Shown: piece after piece, positions 15,301-23,050 of the stretch
Numbering within the stretch: position 1 is the first letter of the stretch
How the letters are laid out: each line of letters starts with the position of its first letter
Source: Homoserinimonas sedimenticola
Lineage (GTDB): Bacteria; Actinomycetota; Actinomycetes; Actinomycetales; Microbacteriaceae
DNA: 64,000 nt
NCBI RefSeq assembly: GCF_026094475.1
Contig: NZ_JAPELL010000001.1
Span: forward strand, 2,070,326 to 2,134,325
Reading direction: 5' to 3'
The notes under the pieces: model-generated
Database searches by the model: none
The model's input: only the letters and a program-made list of their open reading frames with translations
Told to the model about the DNA's origin: nothing
Made by a program: the position numbers and the translations under genes

Positions 15301-17643
15301 TCAGCCGTGGCGGAGCAGTTCGTGCGGCGAGCGGCCGGCCGGCTGCCGAGGGGCGGCACCCACAGGGGTGACCGGCGGGAGCGGGAGGGCGAGCATCCGC
15401 CCCTCCTCGACGGTCGCCTCGGTGCCGTGATGACGGATGCGCAGCGACTCGGCCCCGCTCAGCAGGTAGCGCGCTTCACCCTCGACGAGCTCGACCCGCA
15501 GGATGCCCGTGCCGATCCGCAGCCCAAAGGTGAGCCGCGACACCTCGGGTGGCAGTTGCGGTGAGAAGGCCGGCCCGTCGTCGTGCCAGCGGAGGCCGCC
15601 GAAGCCCGCGACGACGCTCGACCAGACGCCCGCGAGGCAGCCGAGGTGCAGGCCGCCCGAGGTGCTGCGGTGGAGGTCGTCGAGATCGAGGAGGGCTCCC
15701 TCCCGCAGGTAGTCGAGAGCCAGCTCAAGGTGCCCGAGTTCGGCGGCGAGCACGGAGCACGTCGAGGCGGCGAGGGAGGAGTCGCGCACCGTGCGTGCCT
15801 CGTAGTAGGCGAAGTTGCGCGCCTTCTGCTCGCGCGTGAACTCCTCGCCGCGCAGGTACATCGCCAGCACCAGGTCGGGCTGTTTCACCACCTGCGTGCG
15901 ATACAGCTCGAAGTAGGGGTGGTGCAGTTGCAGCGGGTAGTTCTCGGCGGGGGTCGCCTCGAAGTCCCACTCCTCACGTTCCGTGAAACCGCGGGCCTGC
16001 GGGTGGATGCCGCGGCGCTCGTCCCACGGAATGGTCAGGGCCTCCGCCGCCCGCCGCCACTCCTCGGGCTCCTGCTCCTGCACGCCGAGCTCGTGGGCTC
16101 GCTGCGGCTCGCGCCCCGTGGCATCCGCCGCCGCCCGCAGGTTCTGCTGGGCCATCAGGTTCGTGTAGGTGTTGTCGTCGACGAGGGCCGTGTATTCGTC
16201 GGGACCCGTGACGCCGTCGATGTGGAAGCCGCCCTCGTCGTCCCAGCGGCCCAGCGCGATCCACAGCCGGGCGGTCTCGACGAGGAGTTCGAGCCCCACC
16301 TCGCGCTCGAACTCGCGGTCGCCCGTGACGCGCAGGTGCTGCACGACAGCGTGGGCCATGTCGGCTCCCAGGTGGAACGCGGCCGTCGAGGCGGGCCAGT
16401 AGCCGGAGGTCTCGCGCCCGCTGATGGTGCGCCAGGCGAAGACGGCTCCCGCCTGCCGCAGCTGGGCCGCGCGCCGCCGCGCTTCAGGCAGGGTCGAATG
16501 TCGCCAACGGAGGGCGTTCTCGGCCGCCTGGGGCAGGAGGTAGTTGAGCACGGGCACGACGAAGATCTCGGTTTCCCAGAAGGCGTGACCCTCATAACCG
16601 CGACCGGTGAGCCCCTTGTTGGGGATCGGCCCGCCGTCGGCCCGCGCGCTCGCCTGCAGGGTGTGGAAGGCGCAGAAGCGCACACCCTGCTGCAAACGCT
16701 CGTCGCCGGCGATCTCGATGTCGGCGGCCTCCCAGAAGTCGTCGAGGTACTCGCGCTGCCGCTCGGCGAGGCCCTCCCAGCCGAGTTCGCAGGCTCGGTC
16801 GAGGGCGGCATCCACTGTGGCGCGCGGGCCTTCTGGCGTGCTTGGCCCGCAGGCCATCGCCGTCAGCTTGTCGATGAGGAGGCGATCGCCGGGGTCGAGT
16901 TGGGCTCGGGCTGTCACCCGGGCGACGTCGGCTGTGACATCCGTGTCGACCCGGTCCGCGCCCGCCACCCGGTGTTCGACAGCGGCGACCACGGCGATGT
17001 CGCTCTCCCGCGTGCGGTGCACGAGCACGGGTCGGTGCCCCTCCTCGTGTGCGACGGCGACCAGCGGATGCTCGAGCGCCCGCGTCGCCCGCGGGTCGTC
17101 GTGCGGTGCCGGGTCCTGCTCGCCCACCCGCAGCTCGGACTGCACGCTCACGCGCGTGCCCGGCTGCAGCGCCTCCACCTCGTAGCGCAGGGCGGCGACG
17201 GCGGGTTCGGTCAGCGAGACCAGACGCTCACAGGCCAGTCGGATGCCGCGGCCCTCGGGCGACACCCACTCGAGTTCGCGCCGCAGCACGCCGCTGCGGA
17301 AGTCGAGGCGCATCCAGTGTCGACGCACCTCGCCCACGCGCACATCCACCGGTGCGCCGTCGACGAAGAGCCGCATGATCTTGCCGTCGGGGGCGTTGAT
17401 GATCGACTCTCCCTCGTCGGGGAAGCCGTAGCCGTCCTCCGCGTGGGCGAGGGGCCAGCGTTCGAAGAGACCGTTGAGGTAGCTGCCGGGGGTGCCGTCG
17501 GGTTCGCCCTCGTCGAGGTTGGCGCGCCAGCCGATCGTGCCGTTGGAAAGCGCGAAGACCGACTCGGCCTGCTGTAGGCGCTCCAGGTCGAAACCCGACC
17601 ACGAGACGCCCCACGGTTCGACGTCGAAGTGCGGCTCCGTCAT
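15301..17643 (-). CDS. GH65-family disaccharide phosphorylase or hydrolase
   Basis: A 780-residue GH65 protein with an N-terminal beta-sandwich (residues 1-270), a linker and an (alpha/alpha)6 barrel. The general acid is in GVTGPDEYTA, Glu483. Other family marks are GLTGRGYEGHAFWETEIFV near residue 350 and the phosphate-site-type region STSGGLHLGCLAGVW near residue 675. Family members phosphorolyse trehalose, maltose, kojibiose or nigerose to beta-glucose-1-phosphate. Which sugar is used cannot be read. Its ATG overlaps the stop of the upstream PfkB kinase by 4 nt (ATGA), so the two form an operon. No beta-phosphoglucomutase is adjacent. Confidence 0.9.
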   Translation of the reverse strand: MTEPHFDVEPWGVSWSGFDLERLQQAESVFALSNGTIGWRANLDEGEPDGTPGSYLNGLFERWPLAHAEDGYGFPDEGESIINAPDGKIMRLFVDGAPVDVRVGEVRRHWMRLDFRSGVLRRELEWVSPEGRGIRLACERLVSLTEPAVAALRYEVEALQPGTRVSVQSELRVGEQDPAPHDDPRATRALEHPLVAVAHEEGHRPVLVHRTRESDIAVVAAVEHRVAGADRVDTDVTADVARVTARAQLDPGDRLLIDKLTAMACGPSTPEGPRATVDAALDRACELGWEGLAERQREYLDDFWEAADIEIAGDERLQQGVRFCAFHTLQASARADGGPIPNKGLTGRGYEGHAFWETEIFVVPVLNYLLPQAAENALRWRHSTLPEARRRAAQLRQAGAVFAWRTISGRETSGYWPASTAAFHLGADMAHAVVQHLRVTGDREFEREVGLELLVETARLWIALGRWDDEGGFHIDGVTGPDEYTALVDDNTYTNLMAQQNLRAAADATGREPQRAHELGVQEQEPEEWRRAAEALTIPWDERRGIHPQARGFTEREEWDFEATPAENYPLQLHHPYFELYRTQVVKQPDLVLAMYLRGEEFTREQKARNFAYYEARTVRDSSLAASTCSVLAAELGHLELALDYLREGALLDLDDLHRSTSGGLHLGCLAGVWSSVVAGFGGLRWHDDGPAFSPQLPPEVSRLTFGLRIGTGILRVELVEGEARYLLSGAESLRIRHHGTEATVEEGRMLALPLPPVTPVGAAPRQPAGRSPHELLRHG

Positions 17644-18533
17644 CGCAGCCCCGTGAGGTCGGGCCGCCCGCCGAGCCGCGTCACGGTCGCGCCGGCAGCC
17701 GCATGGGCGAGCTCGGCGGAGTGTTGTTGCCCGTGGCCTGCGCGGAGACCCGTCACGAGGCCGGCGACGAAGGCATCGCCCGCGCCCGTCGGGTCCACAA
17801 CCTCCTCGTCACCCAGGGGGGTGAAGACCTCGCCGCCGTCCCACACCACGAGGTCGCCCTGCCCCGGTACCGCGACGGCGACAAGCGAGGGTCCCTTCGC
17901 GAGCAGTTCGATCGCCGCCCGCTTGGCGTCGTCTCGGGACCCCAACTCGACGCCCGTGAGGATGCTCGCCTCCGTGGCATCCGCCCGCAGCACGTCGGCG
18001 AGGCCGAGCAGGCGGTCGCGCTCCGGGCCCTCGATGGCCCCGTCGAGCACGAGGCGGATGCCGCGATCCCGCGCCAGCTCGGCGGCGGCGAGCAGCGCAT
18101 CCGTCGGCTGCTGCAGCTGCAGGATCACGGTGTCGACGCCGTCGAAGGCACTCTCGTGGGCCCGGATGTCGTCCGCCGTGAGGAGGGCGCTCTCGGGCAC
18201 ATCCTCGAAGAGGCGGCGTGTGCCATCCGCCTCGACAATGTCGAGCAGCAGCGCGGTCGTGCCGCGGCGGATCACATGCTCGACGTCGATGCCGTCGGCG
18301 CGCGCCTGCTCCAGCACGAAGGAGTCCGTCTCGTCATCGCCGACGACCCCGAGCATCCGCACGCTCGCCCCCAGCTGGATGAGCCCGACCGCCTGGTTCG
18401 CGCCCTTGCCGCCGAGCATCTCCCGCCGTTCGCGCACCTCCGCGCTGCCCCCGCCCTCGGGCATTCCCTCGATGCCCAACACGAGGTCGCGCGCGACCTG
18501 CCCGACGACGAGGATGCCCGTGGAGTGCTGCAT
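17640..18533 (-). CDS. PfkB-family carbohydrate kinase (ribokinase-like)
   Basis: A 297-residue kinase. GGKGANQAVGLIQLGA near residue 42 is the first PfkB signature, and DPTGAGDAFVAGLVTG near residue 245 is the second, with the catalytic Asp. Overall layout is closest to ribokinase. It phosphorylates a sugar or nucleoside with ATP. Coupling to the GH65 gene through ATGA suggests that the kinase handles the free sugar released by the phosphorylase, but the substrate is unknown. The start has GTGAGG just upstream. The promoter must lie between it and tRNA-Lys. Confidence 0.88.
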   Translation of the reverse strand: MQHSTGILVVGQVARDLVLGIEGMPEGGGSAEVRERREMLGGKGANQAVGLIQLGASVRMLGVVGDDETDSFVLEQARADGIDVEHVIRRGTTALLLDIVEADGTRRLFEDVPESALLTADDIRAHESAFDGVDTVILQLQQPTDALLAAAELARDRGIRLVLDGAIEGPERDRLLGLADVLRADATEASILTGVELGSRDDAKRAAIELLAKGPSLVAVAVPGQGDLVVWDGGEVFTPLGDEEVVDPTGAGDAFVAGLVTGLRAGHGQQHSAELAHAAAGATVTRLGGRPDLTGLR

Positions 18534-18586
18534 ACCTCACGGTTACCACGGGGTCTCGTGCAACCGCCGTGAGCGGGGTGCGGATG

Positions 18587-18659
18587 TGGGCCCGGAGGGG
18601 CTCGAACCCTCGACCCGCGGATTAAAAGTCCGATGCTCTACCAACTGAGCTACAGGCCC
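18587..18659 (-). tRNA. tRNA-Lys (anticodon TTT)
   Basis: On the - strand the 73-nt cloverleaf begins GGGCCTGTAGCTCAGTTGG. The acceptor stem GGGCCTG pairs with CGGGCCC, followed by discriminator A. The anticodon loop is CTTTTAA, giving UUU. The T arm contains GGTTCGAGCCC. CCA is not encoded. A possible -10 TAGATT lies at 18670-18675 on the - strand. Confidence 0.95.
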
Positions 18660-18712
18660 GTACCTACCAAATCTACAGCCCCGCGGCATCCGCCTGCTCG
18701 CCCGTAAACCAC

Positions 18713-18758
18713 CTGATCTATCAATCGCCGACACCCTGATCTATCAATCGCCGACACC
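18713..18758. repeat. Perfect 23-bp tandem duplication upstream of tRNA-Lys
   Basis: Two identical 23-bp units (18713-18735 and 18736-18758), each containing GATCTATCAATCGCCGACAC. They lie 54-99 bp before the tRNA-Lys 5' end and between it and the fasciclin terminator. Only two copies exist, with no spacer. Confidence 0.9.
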
Positions 18759-18770
18759 GCACACGAAAGA

Positions 18771-18803
18771 GCCCGCCACCGCAATCGGGATGCGGTGGCG
18801 GGC
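18771..18803 (-). terminator. Hairpin terminator of the fasciclin gene
   Basis: GCCCGCCACCGC (18771-18782) and GCGGTGGCGGGC (18792-18803) form a perfect 12-bp stem with a 9-nt loop, 20 nt after the fasciclin stop. On the - strand TCTTTC follows. Confidence 0.8.
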
Positions 18804-18822
18804 CGGACTCCGTGCCGAAGGA

Positions 18823-19473
18823 CTAGGCGGGCATCAGCACCGAGTCGATGAGGTACACGGTGGCGTTCGCCGTCTGCACCCCACCGCAGATGACGTTCGC
18901 TCCGTTGACCATGAGTGAGTCCCCACTCCCGGTCACCTCAACCGTGCCCCCCTGCACGGTGGTCTGCATTCCCTCGATCGCGTCGGGCGCGATCTGGCCG
19001 GGCACGACGTGGTAGGTGAGGATGCTCGTGAGCATCTCTGCGTTCTCGGGAAGCATCAGCATCTCGACCGTCGCCTGGTCGAGCTCCTCGAAGGCGCTGT
19101 CGACGGGCGCGAAGACGGTGAACTCGTCGCCGTTGAGCGTGTCGACGAGGTTCACCTCGGGGTTGAGCTCGCCCGAGACAGCGGCAACAAGAGTCGTCAG
19201 CAGCGGGTTGTTCGAGGCCGCGACGGCCACGGGGTCCATCGACATGCCCGTGATAGAGCCGTCGCCCTCGGGCACGGCGGTCGCGTAGTCCTCACAGCCG
19301 GGGCCCACGAGGTTGGCGGCGGGGTCCATCTCCGTCGAGGGCGACTCCGTTTCCATCTCATCCATCTCGCGGGACATGTCGTCGGCGCCGTCCTCCATCG
19401 TGCAGGCGGTCACTCCGAGCATGGCGACGGCCGCGATCGCGAGGCCCGCCATAGTGCGGTTCTTGGTGCGCAT
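18823..19473 (-). CDS. Fasciclin-domain lipoprotein (MPT70/MPT83-like)
   Basis: A 216-residue secreted lipoprotein. The signal peptide ends in the lipobox LGVTAC at Cys24, followed by an acidic Met/Glu/Ser-rich linker to about residue 65. One FAS1 domain follows, with FTVFAPVDSAFEEL and LTYHVVPGQI as the H1 and H2 motifs. It closely follows the layout of mycobacterial MPT83/MPT70, SigK-dependent antigens. An AAGGAGA ribosome-binding site precedes the ATG. It is divergent from dipZ, its usual neighbour in mycobacteria, across a gap with symmetrical SigK-like promoters. Adhesion or envelope function is inferred from family only. Confidence 0.92.
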   Translation of the reverse strand: MRTKNRTMAGLAIAAVAMLGVTACTMEDGADDMSREMDEMETESPSTEMDPAANLVGPGCEDYATAVPEGDGSITGMSMDPVAVAASNNPLLTTLVAAVSGELNPEVNLVDTLNGDEFTVFAPVDSAFEELDQATVEMLMLPENAEMLTSILTYHVVPGQIAPDAIEGMQTTVQGGTVEVTGSGDSLMVNGANVICGGVQTANATVYLIDSVLMPA

Positions 19474-19526
19474 GATCTCTCCTTCATTGGGGATGCCCGG
19501 TCACTGCGGCGGGCGTGTACTCGGGG

Positions 19527-19594
19527 TTCGGCGCGGCTCGCGAGTCGGATTGGTCGAGATTCCGGACCAATCCCGATCGCCCCTCCGCGCCGAA
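19527..19594. promoter_or_regulatory. Divergent SigK-like promoters for the fasciclin gene and dipZ
   Basis: GGATTGGT (19547-19554) and ACCAATCC (19566-19573) form an 8-bp inverted repeat, so ACCAATCC points outward on both strands. Each is followed by CCGAA: after 16 nt on the + strand (19590-19594, for dipZ) and after 15 nt on the - strand (19531-19527, for the fasciclin gene). The mycobacterial SigK consensus as I recall it is CCATCC, about 17 nt, CCGAATA. The sigK gene upstream region has the same arrangement. Confidence 0.65.
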
Positions 19595-19634
19595 GGAGGG
19601 GCAGGCGATCGTCGCCGCCCTAGGAGGACTTCGG

Positions 19635-21323
19635 ATGCTCTCACTCGCCCTGATCGGATTCGTCGGCGGCCTCATCACGGGCATCTCGCCGTGCATCCTC
19701 CCGGTGCTGCCGGTCATCTTCCTGAGCGGCGGCGTGCAGGGCGCGGACGGCGCGAACCGCCGCGCCTCCCGCTGGCGCCCCTACCTGGTGATCGGCGGCC
19801 TCGTCACGAGCTTCGCGACCTTCACCCTGCTCGGCTCGCTCCTGCTTTCGCTGCTGGGCCTGCCGCAGGACCTCCTCCGCTGGGCCGGTCTTGTGGTCCT
19901 GGTGCTGATCGGCATCGGGCTCATCGTGCCCAGGTTCGAGGCGATCCTCGAGAAGCCCTTCTCCTGGATCCCCAAGAAGGATGTCGGCACCGAGCGCGGC
20001 GGCTTCGTGCTGGGCCTTGCGCTGGGTGCCGTCTACGTGCCGTGTGCCGGCCCGGTGCTCGCGGCCATCACGGTCGCCGGCTCGACGGGGGAGATCGGCC
20101 TCGACACGGTCGTGCTCACGGCGACCTTCGCGGTCGGCGCCGCCCTGCCGCTGCTCTTCTTCGCGCTCGCGGGCCGTGGGGTCGCGCAGCGGGTCAAGTC
20201 CTTCCGCAGGCACCAGCGCGGCATCCGCATCACGGGCGGCGTCGTCATGATCGCCCTCGCGATCGGACTCGTCTTCAACGTGCCACAGACGCTGCAGCGC
20301 ATCATCCCCGACTACACGAGCGCGTTGCAGGATGCTGTCGATACGAGTGAGGCGGGTCAGGCCCTCAACCTCGGCGGGCTCGTGAACGAGCAGAACAAAG
20401 ACCTCGACAAGTGCACGAACGGCGCCGAGGAGCTGGAGAGCTGCGGCACCGCTCCCGACATTCGCGGCATCCAGGAGTGGATCAACAGCGACCCCATCGC
20501 CCTCCAAGACCTGCGCGGCCAGGTTGTGCTGATCGACTTCTGGGCCTACTCGTGCATCAACTGCCAGCGCAGCATTCCCCACACGGTCGCCTGGTACGAG
20601 GCGTACCGCGACGCCGGCTTCGAGGTCATCGGTGTGCACTCGCCCGAGTACGCCTTCGAGAAGGAGCCGCGCAACGTGCACGCCGGGGTTGAGAACTTCG
20701 GCATCGACTACCCCGTCGCGCTCGACAACTCCCTCTCCACCTGGACCAATTACCGCAACCGCTACTGGCCCGCCCACTACCTCATCGACGCCGAGGGCAC
20801 GGTGCGGCACATCACCTTCGGCGAGGGTGGCTACGCCACGACCGAGAAGCACATCCGCGAGCTGCTGCGCCAGGCGGACCCGGATGTCACGCTCCCGAGC
20901 CCCACGGATGTCACCGACGAGACCCCCACCGAGAAGACCACCCCCGAGACGTACCTGAGCCCCAACAAGGCGGTCAACTTCGGCGGGGAGGAGCGCTACT
21001 CGGCGCAGACGACGACGTTCCGGTACCCAGACTCGCAGGCGCGGGACACCTTCGCGCTCGAAGGGGACTGGATGCTCGACACACAGGCCATCGAGCCGGT
21101 GGGGAGTGGCAGCATCCGCCTGGAGTACACGGCCAGCGAGGTGCGGATGGTGCTGGCAGGGGACGGCGCGGTCACGCTCACGGTCGATGGCGAGCAGCGC
21201 GAGTTCGAGGTGAGCGGCACACCGAACTCATACCCGCTCGCCGAATTCGACGGGCTGGAGACCGGCACGATCGAGGTCAAGTTCGGCGAGGGCGTGCAGG
21301 CCTACTCCTTCACCTTCGGGTAG
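19635..21323 (+). CDS. dipZ: DipZ: CcdA-type membrane domain fused to an extracytoplasmic thioredoxin domain
   Basis: A 562-residue fusion. Residues 1-220 are a CcdA/DsbD-type membrane domain with the redox-cysteine sites [12 protein letters not shown] near the start and [10 protein letters not shown] near residue 137. Residues about 260-420 form a thioredoxin/TlpA-like domain with [19 protein letters not shown], where CINC is the active site. The C-terminal 140 residues form a beta-rich domain as in mycobacterial DipZ. It moves reducing equivalents across the membrane to outer thiols. The ATG at 19635 has AGGAGG 7 nt upstream. A palindromic element follows the stop and may terminate the transcript. 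Confidence 0.93.
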   Translation: MLSLALIGFVGGLITGISPCILPVLPVIFLSGGVQGADGANRRASRWRPYLVIGGLVTSFATFTLLGSLLLSLLGLPQDLLRWAGLVVLVLIGIGLIVPRFEAILEKPFSWIPKKDVGTERGGFVLGLALGAVYVPCAGPVLAAITVAGSTGEIGLDTVVLTATFAVGAALPLLFFALAGRGVAQRVKSFRRHQRGIRITGGVVMIALAIGLVFNVPQTLQRIIPDYTSALQDAVDTSEAGQALNLGGLVNEQNKDLDKCTNGAEELESCGTAPDIRGIQEWINSDPIALQDLRGQVVLIDFWAYSCINCQRSIPHTVAWYEAYRDAGFEVIGVHSPEYAFEKEPRNVHAGVENFGIDYPVALDNSLSTWTNYRNRYWPAHYLIDAEGTVRHITFGEGGYATTEKHIRELLRQADPDVTLPSPTDVTDETPTEKTTPETYLSPNKAVNFGGEERYSAQTTTFRYPDSQARDTFALEGDWMLDTQAIEPVGSGSIRLEYTASEVRMVLAGDGAVTLTVDGEQREFEVSGTPNSYPLAEFDGLETGTIEVKFGEGVQAYSFTFG

Positions 21324-21342
21324 CGTTGCCCGCCCCCGCATC

Positions 21343-21398
21343 GAGTTGCCCACTTCTGCTGCTTCCAGGCCGTCAGGAGCAGCAGAAGTGGGCAACTC
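21343..21398. repeat. 56-nt palindromic repeat element, copy 1 (possible terminator)
   Basis: Perfect 21-bp arms (21343-21363 and 21378-21398) flank a 14-nt loop. The outer stem is GAGTTGCCCACTTC/GAAGTGGGCAACTC. It lies 20 nt after the dipZ stop. A second copy with the same 21-14-21 layout lies at 59221-59276. Confidence 0.85.
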
Positions 21399-21440
21399 GC
21401 CGCCAAGGTGCCTCGGATGCCGCGGGCGTACGCTTGAACG

Positions 21441-22070
21441 ATGGCCGACGACTTCCACAAGCCCACCCTCTTCGCCGGGTCGCGCTTCGAGGCGTTCCTG
21501 GGCGGTGACGACCCCGCCCAGATCAGCCGCGTCGCGCACGACACCGCGGCCGCCCTGCTGAGCCGGGTGCGCGACGCCCCCGAGACCGACATCGTCGACC
21601 GCCTCGTCACCTACACCGATGACCACGGCATCGACGCGATCGCCGAACTCTGGTCGCGGGCGAGCCCGCGCAGTCTCCCCGGCGCGCTGTGGGCGATCTA
21701 CCTGCTGCGCTCCCTCACCCGGCAGGACGCGGAGGAGTCGTCGTTCCTGTACCGCCGCGGCAGCGAGGTGGCGGTCACGATCGACCCGGTCGTGGCGGGG
21801 GCGACCGTGCCGACGGGTCCCGAAGAGATCACGGCGCTCGCCGATCAGATCCTCCGCGGCCTCTTCGAGGGCGACTTCGCGGTCGCGCTCGACCGCGCGG
21901 CCGCCTTCTGCCGCATCACCGCGCTGGGAGCCACGGATGTCGCCGACGATGTCGAGGTGCCCTCGCCGGACCGAGCCTCGGCCCTCACCCGCAAGGCCTC
22001 CCGTCTCAGCCACATGGCCGCCGAGCTCGTCACCTGCGCGACCCTCTGGCGCTCGGGCTCGCTCGACTGA
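21441..22070 (+). CDS. Conserved-looking protein of unknown function
   Basis: A 209-residue, mostly helical soluble protein with no membrane segment or signal peptide. I do not recognise a domain. Visible features are the N-terminal FHKPTLFAGSRFEAFLGGDDP, a central ALWAIYLLRSLTRQDAEESSFLYR and a C-terminal SRLSHMAAELVTCATLWRSG. TACGCT (21429-21434) ends 6 nt before the ATG with no Shine-Dalgarno, so the mRNA is probably leaderless and the start is well supported. It sits between dipZ and sigK but carries its own promoter and need not belong to the SigK circuit. Confidence 0.75.
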   Translation: MADDFHKPTLFAGSRFEAFLGGDDPAQISRVAHDTAAALLSRVRDAPETDIVDRLVTYTDDHGIDAIAELWSRASPRSLPGALWAIYLLRSLTRQDAEESSFLYRRGSEVAVTIDPVVAGATVPTGPEEITALADQILRGLFEGDFAVALDRAAAFCRITALGATDVADDVEVPSPDRASALTRKASRLSHMAAELVTCATLWRSGSLD

Positions 22071-22456
22071 GGATCCCGGCGCGACACCGGCCGCAGGTGG
22101 TGCCTTCCGCGTTCGCCACAACGTTCGCCGAGAGCGTGCGGTCTCAGCTTGGGGCGGCCGGAGGCGGAAGGTAAACTCGATCCGGTCGGGCCGCAGTAAC
22201 CCCGGGCTCCAATATTCGCCGCTTCGAGCGGCCTCGCGCCGAGAGGCGTTTCTGCGGTCTGGCACTCACTCTTGACGGGCGTTGAGCGAAGCATCCGCCT
22301 TCTTGATGACTCGAAGCATCCGGATGCTTGTGAGATCGCCTGGCCGAAGCATCCGCCCAGCAATCCGAATGCACGCTCGCTCCGAACCAATGATGTGACC
22401 ACCTTTCGACCCGCCGTAGCAGGACGGGGTGGCCGTGGGGATGGCAGAAGTACTGC
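22071..22456 (+). promoter_or_regulatory. 386-bp gap before sigK: palindrome, GAAGCATCCG repeats and SigK-like autopromoter
   Basis: No gene is visible. GAAGCATCCG occurs at 22288, 22313 and 22346; the middle copy is part of the perfect 16-bp palindrome AAGCATCCGGATGCTT (22314-22329). CAATCC (22361-22366), 15 nt, CCGAA (22382-22386) matches the promoters at dipZ and the fasciclin gene and would place the RNA start about 60 nt before sigK. The first 200 bp hold nothing I can name. Confidence 0.55.
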
Positions 22457-23050
22457 ATGCTGGATGCTGTGACCGCAGACGCAGAACCTGATGCCGCCGT
22501 GCAGACCGAGGTGATCTCGACGCTGCTCGCACGCGTGGCGGGGGGCGATCAGGCCGCGTTCGCGGAACTCTACGACCTGATCGCGCCACGCGTGCTCGGC
22601 CTCATCCGCCGGGTGCTCATCGACACCGCGCAGTCGGAGGAGGTGGCGCAGGAGGTCTTTCTTGAGATCTGGCAGACGGCACCGAGATACGACAAGACGA
22701 AGGGAGCAGCGATGACGTGGATCATGACGATGTCGCACCGGCGCGCGATCGACCGCATCCGCTCCTCCCAGTCGGGCCGCGACCGCGATGTTGCGGCCGG
22801 AATCCGCGAGTTGGCGACCCCCTACGACGATGTCGCCGAGACGATTGAGACGACCGTCGAGCACGAGCGGGTCAAGGTGGCCATGTCGAGTCTGAGCGAG
22901 CTGCAGCGCGAGGCTGTCGCCCTCGCCTATTACGGTGGCCTCACACAGAGCGAAATCGCCGAGAGGCTTCAGGTGCCGTTGGGCACCGTCAAGACTCGCA
23001 TCCGGGACGGGATGCTCCGACTTCGCACAGAACTGGGGGTGGCGTCATGA
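22457..23050 (+). CDS. sigK: ECF sigma factor SigK
   Basis: A 197-residue ECF sigma factor. Region 2 (residues about 25-95) includes FAELYDLIAPRVLGLIRRVL and the sigma-2.4 stretch AMTWIMTMSHRRAIDRIR. Region 4 (about 135-190) contains LSELQREAVALAYYGGLTQ and the helix-turn-helix SEIAERLQVPLGTVKTRIR. It resembles mycobacterial SigK, and its context confirms this: it is coupled by ATGA to an RskA anti-sigma gene and sits beside fasciclin/dipZ targets. The ATG at 22457 lacks a clear ribosome-binding site; the GTG at 22469 is an alternative start. Confidence 0.9.
   Translation: MLDAVTADAEPDAAVQTEVISTLLARVAGGDQAAFAELYDLIAPRVLGLIRRVLIDTAQSEEVAQEVFLEIWQTAPRYDKTKGAAMTWIMTMSHRRAIDRIRSSQSGRDRDVAAGIRELATPYDDVAETIETTVEHERVKVAMSSLSELQREAVALAYYGGLTQSEIAERLQVPLGTVKTRIRDGMLRLRTELGVAS

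Noticed and set aside
15583-17577. 664-codon open frame antisense to the GH65 gene
   Set aside because: Antisense shadow; the opposite strand has full GH65 motifs including Glu483.
18713-18758. CRISPR array or prophage att site at the tandem repeat by tRNA-Lys
   Set aside because: Only two abutting copies without spacers, no cas or integrase genes, and the repeat is on the 5' side of the tRNA.
22457-23050. A housekeeping-type or SigE-like identity for the ECF sigma gene
   Set aside because: The partner RskA, nearby fasciclin/dipZ genes and promoter matches point to SigK.
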